A DNA stretch of 64,000 nt from Deltaproteobacteria bacterium (GCA_016177705.1 JACOUT010000010.1:186001-250000), one strand, 5' to 3'. Shown: positions 19,794-28,445, counted from the stretch's first letter. Notes: generated by a model not told the origin, from the letters alone. Translations and numbers: made by a program.

Positions 19794-21414
19794 ACCCAAG
19801 CCCCCGTAAGTTCTCCCGGATCGCCTTCTCCAGCCGCGCACCTTCCGCGAACTGCTCGCGCAGGTTCGCGACAAGGTGCTTCATGCGCTCCTCGAACGGC
19901 TCGTCGTCGTCCTCAACGTCCTCCGCACCTACGTACCGCCCCGGCGTCAGCACGAAACCGTGCGTGCCGATCTCCTCGGCGCTCGCGCTCTTGCAGAAGC
20001 CCGCGACGTCCTCGTACTTGCCGGCGCCCCTGTCGCCGCGCCACGCGTGGTAGGTCGACGCCACGCGCGCCACGTCTGCCTCCGTCAGCTCCCGATGCAC
20101 GCGATCGACCATGCGCCCGAGCTTGCGCGCGTCGATGAACAACGTGTGCCCGCGCCGGTCGCGGAACCGCGCGCCGCCCTTCTTGTCGCGCGCGAGGAAC
20201 CACAGGCACGCGGGGATCTGCGTCGAGTAGAAGAGCTGCCCCGGCAGCGCCACCATGCAGTCGACGAGGTCGCCTTCGACGAGCGCCTTCCGGATCTCCC
20301 CCTCACCCGACTGCTGTGACGACATCGACCCGTTCGCGAGCACGAACCCCGCGATCCCTTGGGGCGCCAGGTGATGCAGGAAGTGCTGCACCCAGCCGAA
20401 GTTCGCGTTGCCCGCAGGCGGCGTGCCGTACTTCCAGCGCACGTCGTCGACGAGGCGCTCCTGACCCCAGTCCTTCGAGTTGAAGGGCGGGTTCGCAAGG
20501 ATGAAGTCGGCCTTGAGGTCCCTGTGCTGGTCGCTGTGGAAGCTGTCCGCGGGCTCCGCACCGAGGTGCGCCTCGATGCCGCGCAGCGCAAGGTTCATCT
20601 TGCACAGGCGCCACGTCGTCGGGTTCGACTCCTGCCCGTAGATGGAGATGTCGCCGAGTCGCCCGCCGTGCGCCTCGATGAACTTCTCGCTCTGCACGAA
20701 CATGCCGCCCGAGCCACAACACGGGTCGAGCACGCGGCCCTTGTAGGGCGCCAGCATCTCGACCAGCAGCCGCACCACCGCGCCCGGCGTGTAGAACTGT
20801 CCGCCCTTCTTGCCCTCGGCGGAGGCGAACTCGCCGAGGAAGTACTCGTAGACGCGGCCGAGGATGTCCTTGGCCTTGTTCTGCTTGTCGCCGAGGCCGA
20901 GGTTCGCGAACAGGTCGACCAGCTCGCCCAACCGCTGCTTGTCGAGGTCGGGCCGCGCGTAGACCTTTGGCAGCGCGCCCTTGAGCGAGGGGTTGTCCTT
21001 CTCGACCGCGATCATGGCGTCGTCGATGACCTTGCCGATCTCGGGCGACTTCGCCTTGGCGAGGATGGTCGGCCAGCGCGCGAGCTTCGGCACCCAGAAG
21101 ATGCCCTCGGCGCGGTACTCGTCCTTGTCCTCGGGGTCGGCGCCGTGCTTCTTGTCGGCTTCGAGCTGCGCGTGCTTCTCGAGGAACGAGTCCGAGATGT
21201 ACTTGAGGAAGATGAGGCCGAGGCAGACGTGCTTGTACTCGCCGGCGTCCATGTTGTTGCGGAGCTTGTCTGCGGCGGCCCACAGCGTCGCCTCGAAGCC
21301 GAGGTCACCGGGCCCGTTCTTCTTCGGCACCTTGGCCTTGGCCGCCTTCGCCGCAGGTCCGCTCGTCGCTGGTCGCTTCTTTGCCGCCACAACCCCTCCG
21401 GGAGCGCCTCCCAT
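19786..21414 (-). CDS. hsdM: Type I restriction-modification N6-adenine methyltransferase subunit
   Basis: 542 residues from ATG 21414, preceded by 'GGGGAGG' at good spacing; a longer frame running into the tRNA-flanking repeat is rejected. An N-terminal HsdM helical domain ('LWAAADKLRNNMDAGEYKH', 'LKYISDSF') precedes the methylase. SAM-binding motif I is 'DPCCGSGGMF' (about 230-239) and catalytic motif IV 'NPPF' (about 308-311) specifies N6-adenine methylation. It transfers methyl from SAM to adenine at HsdS-defined sites and joins HsdR for restriction. It is the first gene of the island operon and lies about 240 nt downstream of tRNA-Gln on the same strand. Confidence 0.95.
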   Translation of the reverse strand: MGGAPGGVVAAKKRPATSGPAAKAAKAKVPKKNGPGDLGFEATLWAAADKLRNNMDAGEYKHVCLGLIFLKYISDSFLEKHAQLEADKKHGADPEDKDEYRAEGIFWVPKLARWPTILAKAKSPEIGKVIDDAMIAVEKDNPSLKGALPKVYARPDLDKQRLGELVDLFANLGLGDKQNKAKDILGRVYEYFLGEFASAEGKKGGQFYTPGAVVRLLVEMLAPYKGRVLDPCCGSGGMFVQSEKFIEAHGGRLGDISIYGQESNPTTWRLCKMNLALRGIEAHLGAEPADSFHSDQHRDLKADFILANPPFNSKDWGQERLVDDVRWKYGTPPAGNANFGWVQHFLHHLAPQGIAGFVLANGSMSSQQSGEGEIRKALVEGDLVDCMVALPGQLFYSTQIPACLWFLARDKKGGARFRDRRGHTLFIDARKLGRMVDRVHRELTEADVARVASTYHAWRGDRGAGKYEDVAGFCKSASAEEIGTHGFVLTPGRYVGAEDVEDDDEPFEERMKHLVANLREQFAEGARLEKAIRENLRGLGYG

Positions 21415-21538
21415 GGTCCTCCCCAAGGGATGTCCGGCGCAACCGCGGAAAATTGCGCGCCGCACTCCGCGCTCGACGAGAAAAAACCCGGGAGTGTTTG
21501 GGCCAAGGTGGGGGGCCGCCTGTCGACGGGGAGTCGAA

Positions 21539-21677
21539 GCGGGGTTGAAGGGGGCGCAGCCCCCCTGGACCAAACTGCGGGAACCCGGCCCGCGCAAGGC
21601 GCGGGCCGGAGTTCCCCAACCAAAGCAGAAGGGCCCCGGAGGGCCCTTCTGCTTTGGTTGGGGAACTAGGATTCGAA
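21539..21677. repeat. 139-bp direct repeat, tRNA-proximal island end
   Basis: Second copy of 9996-10134. It overlaps the last 23 nt of tRNA-Gln and continues about 115 bp beyond the CCA end. Besides the large hairpin at 21611-21666 it holds an 11-bp GC stem with triloop aag (21585-21595/21599-21609) and a 6-bp stem GGGGGC/GCCCCC (21550-21564), so three hairpins stand in a row behind the tRNA. Confidence 0.9.
21611..21666 (-). terminator. Perfect 26-bp hairpin spanning the 3' end of tRNA-Gln
   Basis: Arms 21611-21636 and 21641-21666 are perfectly complementary around a 4-nt loop. The proximal arm includes the last 12 nt of the tRNA (GTTCCCCAACCA) and the distal arm its exact complement. The inner stem reads AAAGCAGAAGGGCCC...GGGCCCTTCTGCTTT on the minus strand, like an intrinsic terminator whose T-tract is only TTT. 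It would fold in read-through RNA and hide the CCA end. Confidence 0.7.
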
Positions 21678-21728
21678 CCTAGATAAACGGAATCAGAATC
21701 CGTTGTCCTGCCGTTAGACGATTCCCCA
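21655..21728 (-). tRNA. tRNA-Gln (anticodon CTG)
   Basis: 74 nt including an encoded CCA. The acceptor stem TGGGGAA pairs with TTCCCCA, discriminator A, then CCA. The anticodon stem ACGGA/TCCGT encloses loop TTCTGAT, giving anticodon CTG (reads CAG). The TPsiC arm has GGTTCGAATCC. The gene is complete although the island abuts its 3' end, as expected when an integrating element restores the tRNA. Confidence 0.95.
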
Positions 21729-21809
21729 CCAGGGATCTCGCTCGCCGACGACGCAGCAGGGCCCCGCATGCGTAGCGACGCCGACCGAGACCTGTCAAGG
21801 TGGGCTCCC

Positions 21810-22706
21810 GTGACCACACCCCTCTCGAGCGCGAAGGTCTGGGTGGCCGGCGCCAACGGTGGCCTCGGCCGCGCCCTCGTCGACGTGCTGGCCACACGGC
21901 GCATCGCCACCTGCGCGAGCGACCACGTCGTCGACATCGCCGACGCCGCGCAGGTGGACGCCTTCCTCGCCAACGAGCGCCCGACCCACCTGGTCAACTG
22001 CGCCGCCTACACCGCCGTCGATCAGGCGGAGCGCGAGCAGGCCGCCGCGCAGCGCGCCAACACCGAGGGCCCGGCAGTGCTGGCAAAGGCCTGCGCCGCG
22101 CGTGGGCTCTACGCCATCCAGCTCTCGACGGACTACGTCTTCGACGGCGACAAGGGCACGCCCTACCTCGAGGACGACGCGCCGGCGCCCCGCTCGGTCT
22201 ACGGCGCCACCAAGCTCGCAGGTGAGCGCGCGTTTCTCGACGCCATCAGCGCGAGGGGCGCGGTCGTCCGCACCTCCTGGCTCTACTCCGCGCACGGCAA
22301 GAGCTTCCCGCGCACCATGCTGCGCCTCATGCAAGAGCGGGACGAGCTGTCGGTGGTGAGCGACCAGCACGGCCGCCCCACCTGGGCGCCCGACCTCGCC
22401 GAGGCGCTGCTCGACGTGCTTGCGCGGGAGCTTGTCGGCACCTTCCACTGGGCGAACGCGGGCGTCACTACCTGGCATGCGCTCGCGTCGGCCGTGCGCG
22501 AGCAGGCGCTCGCGCGTGGGCTGCCCGTCAAGGCCAAGGCCATGCACCCGATCCCAACCTCGGCCTACCCGACGCCCGCAGCGCGCCCCCGCTGGTCGGT
22601 GCTCGACACCGCCAAGCTCGAGCGCGCGCTTGGGCGCTCGCCGCGCCCCTGGCAGGCGACGCTGCCGGACTTCTTCGCGGCGCTCGCTTCGCCCTCGCTC
22701 ACCTGA
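21810..22706 (+). CDS. rfbD: dTDP-4-dehydrorhamnose reductase (RmlD)
   Basis: I prefer GTG 21810, where an 'aaggtggg' Shine-Dalgarno precedes and the protein starts just before the NAD-binding loop; ATG 21768 would add 14 atypical residues. The product has 298 residues, normal for RmlD. 'VWVAGANGGLGRALV' is the Rossmann Gly motif (GxxGxxG), 'VNCAAYTAVDQAE' is the RmlD signature, 'LSTDYVFDGDKGTPY' holds the catalytic Thr, and 'YGATKLAGE' has the YxxxK pair. It reduces dTDP-4-keto-L-rhamnose to dTDP-L-rhamnose for surface polysaccharide. No rmlA, rmlB or rmlC lies beside it. Confidence 0.92.
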   Translation: MTTPLSSAKVWVAGANGGLGRALVDVLATRRIATCASDHVVDIADAAQVDAFLANERPTHLVNCAAYTAVDQAEREQAAAQRANTEGPAVLAKACAARGLYAIQLSTDYVFDGDKGTPYLEDDAPAPRSVYGATKLAGERAFLDAISARGAVVRTSWLYSAHGKSFPRTMLRLMQERDELSVVSDQHGRPTWAPDLAEALLDVLARELVGTFHWANAGVTTWHALASAVREQALARGLPVKAKAMHPIPTSAYPTPAARPRWSVLDTAKLERALGRSPRPWQATLPDFFAALASPSLT

Positions 22707-22770
22707 GCGGCCGAAAATTTCGGCAGGCGCGCGGTCGCCTCTAGGCTCCAGGTGGCCCCAGGAGGACACC

Positions 22771-23208
22771 ATGGTCGCCGCCGCGCGCCTCGCACCTACA
22801 CCACGCCTCGCCGCCACCAACCTGGTGCACAAGAACGCCGCCGCGCCCGAGCGCGTCGTCGACGCGAGAAACCACCGCCGCGCGCGCATCGCGTTGCGCG
22901 CTTGGCTGTGCGACGACCAGGGCTCGAGCCGCGCCTACACCCTCGACCTATCACCCGACGGCGCGCGCGTGGGCGGCGCCGGTTCCCGCTTCACCGTCGG
23001 CCAGAGCCTGCTGCTCAAGATCGTGCTCGACGACGCCGAGCCGCCCGTGGTGCTCAAGGCCGAGCTGGTGCGCTACCACCCGGGCATCTCCACCCCCGAC
23101 CTGTGCTTGCGCTTCCTGCCCACGTCGCACGTCGACGAGCTGTACCGCGTGGCGCGCTACGTCGCCGCCATGAGCGCGTGCCAGAGCTCATCGGCGCAGG
23201 GCGGTTGA
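22771..23208 (+). CDS. PilZ-domain protein
   Basis: 145 residues from ATG 22771 with 'ggagg' eight bases upstream. The segment 'NHRRARIALRAWL' followed by 'YTLDLSPDGARVGG' matches the PilZ pattern (RxxxR ... D/NxSxxG), the c-di-GMP binding signature. The rest ('GQSLLLKIVLDDAEPPVVLKAELVRY') is the usual six-stranded barrel. It is a likely c-di-GMP-responsive adaptor, with no output domain. No GGDEF or EAL gene is in the window. Confidence 0.85.
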   Translation: MVAAARLAPTPRLAATNLVHKNAAAPERVVDARNHRRARIALRAWLCDDQGSSRAYTLDLSPDGARVGGAGSRFTVGQSLLLKIVLDDAEPPVVLKAELVRYHPGISTPDLCLRFLPTSHVDELYRVARYVAAMSACQSSSAQGG

Positions 23209-23239
23209 GTCGCGGTCGCCGGTGTGGTGTGGTCCGCCC

Positions 23240-23590
23240 ATGGCCGAGCGGAACGCCAAAGACGACGTCTGGGTCGAGGTCGAGGTGCTCAAGGGCACGC
23301 TGGTCAGCGTGTACCGCGGGCGTCTGCTCGGCGCCGACTTCGAGGCGTGGCGCAAGGGTGAGCTGAAGGGCGCCGTGCCGCTGCACGACACCTACTGGTC
23401 CTACGACGAGGGCGACGGCAACGAGGGCTGGGTGGTGGTCGGCGCCACCGCTGGTCCGTACGCCTCGGCCGTGGGCACCACCTGGGTGCGCGCCGATCTC
23501 ATCTTGGTGATGGTGCCGCTGCGCGACGGCTCCGAGCGCGAGACCCACAAGCTGCGCCCGGTGGGCGGCGCGCGCGACGACGTCTACTGA
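23240..23590 (+). CDS. Small cytoplasmic protein of unknown function
   Basis: 116 residues from ATG 23240; a GTG at 23222 would add six residues. The protein is rich in Trp and acidic residues ('DDVWVEVEVLKGTLVSVYRG', 'TYWSYDEGDGNEGW') with alternating hydrophobic strands, which suggests a small beta-barrel. Neither signal peptide nor membrane helix is present. It lies between the PilZ gene and radA, 31 nt after the former, and may be co-transcribed. No family is recognised. Confidence 0.7.
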   Translation: MAERNAKDDVWVEVEVLKGTLVSVYRGRLLGADFEAWRKGELKGAVPLHDTYWSYDEGDGNEGWVVVGATAGPYASAVGTTWVRADLILVMVPLRDGSERETHKLRPVGGARDDVY

Positions 23591-23645
23591 TCCGCTCGCG
23601 CAAACCCGCGGCACCGGTTCGGATATCCGTCGAGGGAAGGCGCGC

Positions 23646-25001
23646 ATGGGCAAGCCCGAGACCATCTTCACCTGCCAGAGCTGCGGCCACGTCGAGCGCA
23701 AGTGGTCGGGCAAGTGCACGTCGTGCGGCGGCTGGTCCACCTTCGTCGAGGAGACGGCCGGCGAGCGCAAGCGCGCAGCTCCCCTGACGCGCTCCAAGAC
23801 GCAGCGCATCACCGAGGTGGACGGTGCCCAGGTGCCGCGCGCGCCCATCGGCATGGGCGACCTCGACCGCGTGCTCGGCGGCGGCATGGTGCCGGGCTCG
23901 CTCGTGCTCATCGGCGGCGAGCCCGGCGTGGGCAAGAGCACGCTCCTGCTCGAGATCGCGCGGCGGCTGGCGGTGCAGGGCGCGCGCGTGCTCTACCTCT
24001 CGGCCGAGGAGAGCCCGGCGCAGACGCGGCTGCGCGCCGAACGCCTGGGCGCGCTCCACCCCGAGATCCTGCTGTTGGCCGAGACCGATCTCGCGCTGGT
24101 CGAGGCAGAGGCGCGCGCCAGCCACCCGAGCGTGCTCATCGTCGACTCGGTGCAGACGGTGCGCGCGCCCGAGCTGACCTCGGCGGCCGGCTCGGTCTCG
24201 CAGGTGCGCGAGGTGACGGCGCGGCTGACCGAGCTGGCCAAGCGCGACGGCGTCACTACGCTCTTGGTCGGCCACGTCACCAAGGACGGCGCGCTCGCGG
24301 GGCCAAAGACGCTCGAGCACATGGTCGACGCCGTGCTCTCCTTCGAGGCGACGCGCGCGGGCGCGCACCGCGTGTTGCGCGCCACCAAGAACCGCTTCGG
24401 CAGCACCAACGAGATCGCGGTCTTCGAGATGCGCGGCGAGGGCCTCATCCCCGTCGACAACCCGTCGGCGCTGTTCTTGGCCGAGCGCCCCGTCGGGCGG
24501 CCCGGCTCGGCGGTGGCCGTGACGGTCGAGGGCACGCGCCCGCTGCTCGTCGAGGTGCAGGCCTTGTGCGTGCAGACGCCGTTTGGCAACCCGCGGCGCA
24601 CGACGACCGGCATCGATCAGGTGCGCGTCGCCATGCTGGCGGCGGTGCTGGAGCGCCGCGCGGGGCTGTCGCTGCTCGGGCACGACCTGTTCGTCAACGT
24701 CGCCGGCGGCGCCACGCTCGACGAGCCGGCCGCCGACCTGCCGGTGGCGCTCGCGGTGGCGTCGAGCCTGCGCCAGCGCGCCATCGATCAGCTGCTGTGC
24801 GCGTTCGGCGAGGTGGGGCTGTCAGGCGAGGTACGCGGCGTGGCACGCGCGGAGGCGAGGCTCGAGGAGGCGCGGCGCCTCGGCTTCAGCCGCGCGCTCG
24901 TGCCCGTGGCCGGCACCGATCAGGTGCGCGTGCCCGACGGGCTCTCGCTGGTGCGCGTGGCCTCGCTCGACGAGGCGCTCGAGGTCGCGCTCGACGGCTG
25001 A
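23646..25001 (+). CDS. radA: DNA repair protein RadA (branch-migration helicase)
   Basis: 451 residues, standard RadA length. The N-terminal C4 zinc finger has Cys10, Cys13, Cys24 and Cys27. The RecA-like ATPase has Walker A 'GEPGVGKST' at about 91-99 and the RadA-specific 'KNRFG' motif. The C-terminal Lon-protease-like domain ('GLSLLGHDLFVNVAGG') lacks peptidase function in this family. It promotes branch migration of recombination intermediates with RecA. It is preceded by 'agggaagg' at normal spacing and followed 64 nt later by the FKBP gene. Confidence 0.97.
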   Translation: MGKPETIFTCQSCGHVERKWSGKCTSCGGWSTFVEETAGERKRAAPLTRSKTQRITEVDGAQVPRAPIGMGDLDRVLGGGMVPGSLVLIGGEPGVGKSTLLLEIARRLAVQGARVLYLSAEESPAQTRLRAERLGALHPEILLLAETDLALVEAEARASHPSVLIVDSVQTVRAPELTSAAGSVSQVREVTARLTELAKRDGVTTLLVGHVTKDGALAGPKTLEHMVDAVLSFEATRAGAHRVLRATKNRFGSTNEIAVFEMRGEGLIPVDNPSALFLAERPVGRPGSAVAVTVEGTRPLLVEVQALCVQTPFGNPRRTTTGIDQVRVAMLAAVLERRAGLSLLGHDLFVNVAGGATLDEPAADLPVALAVASSLRQRAIDQLLCAFGEVGLSGEVRGVARAEARLEEARRLGFSRALVPVAGTDQVRVPDGLSLVRVASLDEALEVALDG

Positions 25002-25065
25002 GGGCTCGCGCCGAGCCACTTGCGCGTCGAGCGTCGCCACCCTACGTCCCCCGTCGGAGGACTCC

Positions 25066-25551
25066 ATGCAGATCGCCAAGAAGCGCGCCGCCGCCATCGA
25101 CTACAAGCTGACCATCGACGGCGGCATCGTGGTGGACGCCTCCGAGAAGGGCCAGCCGCTGTGGTACCTGCACGGCGCGGGCAACATCATCCCCGGCCTC
25201 GAGCGTGAGCTCGAGGGCCTGCAGCAGGGCGACAGCAAGAAGGTGGTGGTGCCGCCCGAGGACGGCTACGGCGCCTACGACCAAGGCAAGGTGCACGCCA
25301 TCCCGCGCAGCCAGTTCCCGCACGGCACCTTCACCGTCGGTGAGACGGTGATCGCCACCGCGCCCGACGGCACCGAGGTGCCCGCGCGCATCACCGCCGC
25401 TGACACCAAGACCATCACGCTCGACTTCAACCACGAGTTGGCCGGCAAGACGCTCACCTTCGACGTCGCCGTGCAAGAGGTGCGCGACGCCACCAAGGAC
25501 GAGCTGAAGCACGGGCATATCCACGGCCCCGGCGACCACCACCATCATTGA
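25066..25551 (+). CDS. FKBP-type peptidyl-prolyl isomerase, SlyD-like
   Basis: 161 residues from ATG 25066 with 'cggagg' seven bases upstream. The order is SlyD-like: a short FKBP strand pair ('IDYKLTIDGGIVVDAS'), the loop 'GAGNIIPGLERELEG', the inserted flap (IF) domain from 'PPEDGYGAYD' to about residue 125, then 'LAGKTLTFDVAVQEVRDAT'. The end is His-rich ('HGHIHGPGDHHHH'), as in SlyD, where it binds nickel. Function: cytoplasmic prolyl isomerase and chaperone. It is convergent with spmB, with only 6 nt between stop codons. Confidence 0.92.
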   Translation: MQIAKKRAAAIDYKLTIDGGIVVDASEKGQPLWYLHGAGNIIPGLERELEGLQQGDSKKVVVPPEDGYGAYDQGKVHAIPRSQFPHGTFTVGETVIATAPDGTEVPARITAADTKTITLDFNHELAGKTLTFDVAVQEVRDATKDELKHGHIHGPGDHHHH

Positions 25552-25557
25552 CCGCGA

Positions 25558-26100
25558 TCAGAACAGCAGCGCCTGCGTGAACCAGGCGGCGGTCAGCAGC
25601 CCCGCCAGGTCGCCGATCAGGCCGGCCCACAGGCCGTGGCGGATGCGCGTGACACCCACCGAGCCGAAGTAGACCGCCAGGATGTAGAAGGTGGTGTCGG
25701 CGGCCCCCGACATCACCGCCGCCGTCGTCGCCGCCACGCTGTCGGCGCCGTGCGTCTTCATCAACTCCACCATGACGCCGTCAGCGCCGCTGCCGGACAG
25801 CGGGCGCACCAGCATCATCGGCAAGGTCTCGACCGGCACGCCGACCACGGCGAGCACGGGCGCGAGCGCGCGCGACACCAGGTCGAGCAGGCCGGCGCTG
25901 CGCACCATGCCGACCGCGACCAGCACGGCGACGAGGTAGGGGATGATGCGCACCGCGACCTCGAAGCCCTCCTTGGCCCCCTCGACGAACACCTCGTAGA
26001 CCTTGACGCCGCGCACGGCGCCGACCAGCGCCACCAGCGCGATGATCACCGGGATGGCGCCGCTCGAGACCGCGTCGGCGAAGGCGCGAAAGGCGCTCAC
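25558..26100 (-). CDS. spmB: Spore maturation protein B-like membrane protein
   Basis: 180 residues from GTG 26100, which overlaps the spmA stop as GTGA. The protein is mostly hydrophobic helices with the nucleoside-transporter-gate pattern: 'IIPYLVAVLVAVGMVRSAG', 'RPLSGSGADGVM' and 'MSGAADTTFYILAVYFGSVG'. SpmA/SpmB are required for spore core dehydration in Bacillus, and homologues exist in many non-sporing bacteria. In myxobacteria a link to spore formation is possible but not shown by the sequence. Confidence 0.9.
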   Translation of the reverse strand: MSAFRAFADAVSSGAIPVIIALVALVGAVRGVKVYEVFVEGAKEGFEVAVRIIPYLVAVLVAVGMVRSAGLLDLVSRALAPVLAVVGVPVETLPMMLVRPLSGSGADGVMVELMKTHGADSVAATTAAVMSGAADTTFYILAVYFGSVGVTRIRHGLWAGLIGDLAGLLTAAWFTQALLF

Positions 26101-26765
26101 GACGCCGCCCCGTCGGCGCTCGCCGGTGGCAGCGGCTCGAGCGGGAAGCGCCGCTGCAAGAGGCGCGCGGCCACGAAGGCCACCGTCATGCCGCACGCCG
26201 TGGCGAGGATGGTCGGCAGCACGATGTTGGTGGCGTCGGCCGAGCCGTTCTCCAGGCGCAGCGCGATGGTGCGTGCCGGGATCAGCGTGATGTGGGTGGT
26301 GTTGAGCGCGAGGAACAGCACCATGGCGTTGCTGGCCGTGTCTTTCCTCGGGTTCAACGCCTGCAAGTGCTTCATGGCCTCGAGGCCGAGCGGCGTGGCC
26401 GCGTTGCCGAGGCCGAGCAGGTTGGCCGACATGTTCATGACGATGGCGCCCATCGCCGGATGATCGGCCGGCACCTCGGGGAACAGCCGCACCAGCAGAG
26501 GTCGCAGCGCCCGCGCCAGCAGCGCCACCAGCCCGGCCTTCTCGGCGACGCGCATCACGCCCATCCACAGCGCCAACACGCCGGTCAGGCCGAGCGCGAG
26601 CTTGGCGGCATCGCCGGCGGCGTCGAGGGACTTCTGCGTGAGCGAGCGCAGCGCCGGCTCGGTGCCGGCGCCAAGCAGCGGGTCGGCGCCGCCGGCGGCG
26701 AGCGCGTCGCGCAACAGCGCCGCGGCCACCGCAGCGACGAGCAACGCGACGAACACGCGGTTCAT
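26097..26765 (-). CDS. spmA: Spore maturation protein A-like membrane protein
   Basis: 222 residues. Membrane helices begin at residue 3. Gate-domain motifs are 'GLTGVLALWMGVMRVAEKAG', 'FPEVPADHPAMGAIVMNMSANLLGLGNAATPLGL' in two adjoining parts (the N-x-LGLGNAATP motif is diagnostic) and 'NPRKDTASNAM'. It is translationally coupled to spmB by a 4-nt overlap and the two probably form one membrane complex. The start is divergent from the FecR-like gene with about 100 bp between. Confidence 0.92.
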   Translation of the reverse strand: MNRVFVALLVAAVAAALLRDALAAGGADPLLGAGTEPALRSLTQKSLDAAGDAAKLALGLTGVLALWMGVMRVAEKAGLVALLARALRPLLVRLFPEVPADHPAMGAIVMNMSANLLGLGNAATPLGLEAMKHLQALNPRKDTASNAMVLFLALNTTHITLIPARTIALRLENGSADATNIVLPTILATACGMTVAFVAARLLQRRFPLEPLPPASADGAAS

Positions 26766-26866
26766 GAGGCAAGGCTAGTCGCCGCGATCCCGCCACCCAA
26801 GTTTTCGGCGTCCGCACCCCCTCACCTGCAATTGACCGCCGACGAGGACGGTGGGAAAACCCAGGC

Positions 26867-27760
26867 GTGAAGCTCCACCTCGGCGTCGGTGTCGCCCTGT
26901 TCGTCGTCGGGCTCGCGCTCGCCGCCGTCGGGCTGGCCCAGCACGGCAAGCCCTGGGGCTTCCGCGGCCACGCCGCGGTGCTCGCGGAGGCCACCCACAA
27001 CGTCGAGCTGGTGCCGTCGAGCGGGCGCGCCGAGCGCGAGCACCTCGACGATGCGCTGCTGCCCAAGACCGCCGGCGCCTTCCTCGACGTCGGCGACAGC
27101 GTGCGCGTCGGCGTCCACAGCGAGGCCAGGCTGGTGCGCCCCGGCGGTTCGGTTGTGCTCGGCGACGGCACGCGCGCGACGCTCACCGAGAAGGGCCTGC
27201 GCCTCGACCAAGGCACGCTCGACGTCACCGTCGCTGCCGGCGGTGCCGCGCTCGTCGTCGAGTTGACCGCGCCGGCAACGACCTTGACGCTGCGTGCCGC
27301 CGACGTCGACGGCGCGTTCCGCGTCCTCACCGACGGCAAGGCGGAGGCGCGCGTCTTGGTGCGCGCCGGTAGCATTGATGCCGCGTCGGGTGCGGGAGCC
27401 ACGACCGTCACCGCCGGCAAGGTGCTGGCGGTCGGCACCGACGGCACGCCGCAGGTCGGCGATCCGCCGTCGTCGCTCGGCGTGTCCGCGGCCTGCGCCG
27501 ATCGCCGCGTCACCGTGCAGGCGCCGCCCGCCACCCAGCTCTTCGTCGACGGCGCGCTCTACTTCCCCGAGGGCGGGCAGCTCACCGTCGCCACCGTCCC
27601 CGAGCACCCCGAGCGCGCGCACGTGCTCGGCCGCGACGTCGCCGGCAACGTCGCGCCGGTCACCGAGGTCGTCTGCACCGTGGCGCCGCCGCCGCCGGCA
27701 CCGCTCCGAGCGCCGCTCGCGCCTCCCCGAGCGCCGACACCAGCGCCCAAGACGCCGTGA
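26867..27760 (+). CDS. FecR-domain membrane-anchored protein
   Basis: 297 residues from GTG 26867. One N-terminal membrane helix ('LGVGVALFVVGLALAAVGLA') is followed by a FecR-like periplasmic domain: 'DVGDSVRVGVHSEARLVRPG', 'VVLGDGTRATL', 'LDQGTLDVTV' and later 'ARVLVRAGSIDA'. A Pro-rich C-terminus ('PPPAPLRAPLAPP') ends the protein. No ECF sigma factor is adjacent, so it is not a standard FecIR pair; it belongs to the stand-alone FecR-like proteins common in myxobacteria. Its stop is 7 nt before rlmE, so the two are likely co-transcribed. Confidence 0.8.
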   Translation: MKLHLGVGVALFVVGLALAAVGLAQHGKPWGFRGHAAVLAEATHNVELVPSSGRAEREHLDDALLPKTAGAFLDVGDSVRVGVHSEARLVRPGGSVVLGDGTRATLTEKGLRLDQGTLDVTVAAGGAALVVELTAPATTLTLRAADVDGAFRVLTDGKAEARVLVRAGSIDAASGAGATTVTAGKVLAVGTDGTPQVGDPPSSLGVSAACADRRVTVQAPPATQLFVDGALYFPEGGQLTVATVPEHPERAHVLGRDVAGNVAPVTEVVCTVAPPPPAPLRAPLAPPRAPTPAPKTP

Positions 27761-27767
27761 GCTGCGA

Positions 27768-28427
27768 ATGAACGGCCGCGGCCCGCGCCGTCCCGACGGC
27801 TTCATCCAGAAGAGCAACGCGCGCTACGACCGGCACGACGCGCTCTACCGCAAGGCCAAGAAGGAGGGCTTCGCGGCGCGCTCGGTCTACAAGCTCGAGG
27901 AGATCGACCGCGAGACCAAGCTGTTGCGCGCGCGCGACCGCGTGCTCGACCTCGGCTGCGCCCCCGGCTCCTGGCTGCAGTACGTCGACCAGAAGCTGAC
28001 CCACGGCGCCGCCGTGGGCATCGATCTGCTGCCCACCAGGGTCGCGCTCACCGAGAGAGTGCGCGTGCTCCAGGGCGACGCCTTCGACACCTCGCTCGAG
28101 GAGCTGACCGGCACGCCGCCGGGCGAACCGCTGCGGCTGTTCAACGTCGTGCTCTCGGACATGGCGCCCAACACCACCGGCATCAAGACCGTCGATCAGG
28201 CGCGCAGCCTGGCACTGTGCGAGCGCGCGCTCGAGGTGGCGGAGCGCGCGCTGGTCCCGGGCGGGCGCATGTGCGTCAAGATCTTCGAGGGCGGCGACAT
28301 GAAGCAGTTCCTCGACGCGTGCAAGCAGGTGTTCGGTACCGTCAAGGTCAAGCGCCCCAAGGGCACGCGCGCCGGCAGCGTCGAGACCTACGTCATCGGC
28401 CTCGATCGTCTTCCCGTGCGGCGCTGA
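27768..28427 (+). CDS. rlmE: 23S rRNA 2'-O-ribose U2552 methyltransferase (RlmE/FtsJ)
   Basis: 219 residues from ATG 27768, 7 nt after the previous stop. SAM motif I is 'VLDLGCAPGSW'. The K-D-K-E catalytic tetrad of FtsJ proteins is visible in 'RSVYKLEEID', 'VVLSDMAPN', 'CVKIFEG' and 'SVETYVI'. Length and motif spacing are normal. It methylates the A-loop uridine of 23S rRNA late in 50S assembly. Confidence 0.95.
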   Translation: MNGRGPRRPDGFIQKSNARYDRHDALYRKAKKEGFAARSVYKLEEIDRETKLLRARDRVLDLGCAPGSWLQYVDQKLTHGAAVGIDLLPTRVALTERVRVLQGDAFDTSLEELTGTPPGEPLRLFNVVLSDMAPNTTGIKTVDQARSLALCERALEVAERALVPGGRMCVKIFEGGDMKQFLDACKQVFGTVKVKRPKGTRAGSVETYVIGLDRLPVRR

Positions 28428-28445
28428 ACGCGGCAGCCTCCCCGC

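Noticed and set aside
21768..21809. N-terminal extension of RmlD from ATG 21768
   Set aside because: Adds residues not seen in the family, and GTG 21810 has the better ribosome site.
21305..21997. Minus-strand frame reading through tRNA-Gln and the repeat
   Set aside because: It translates a tRNA gene and its hairpin trailer, a common annotation artefact.
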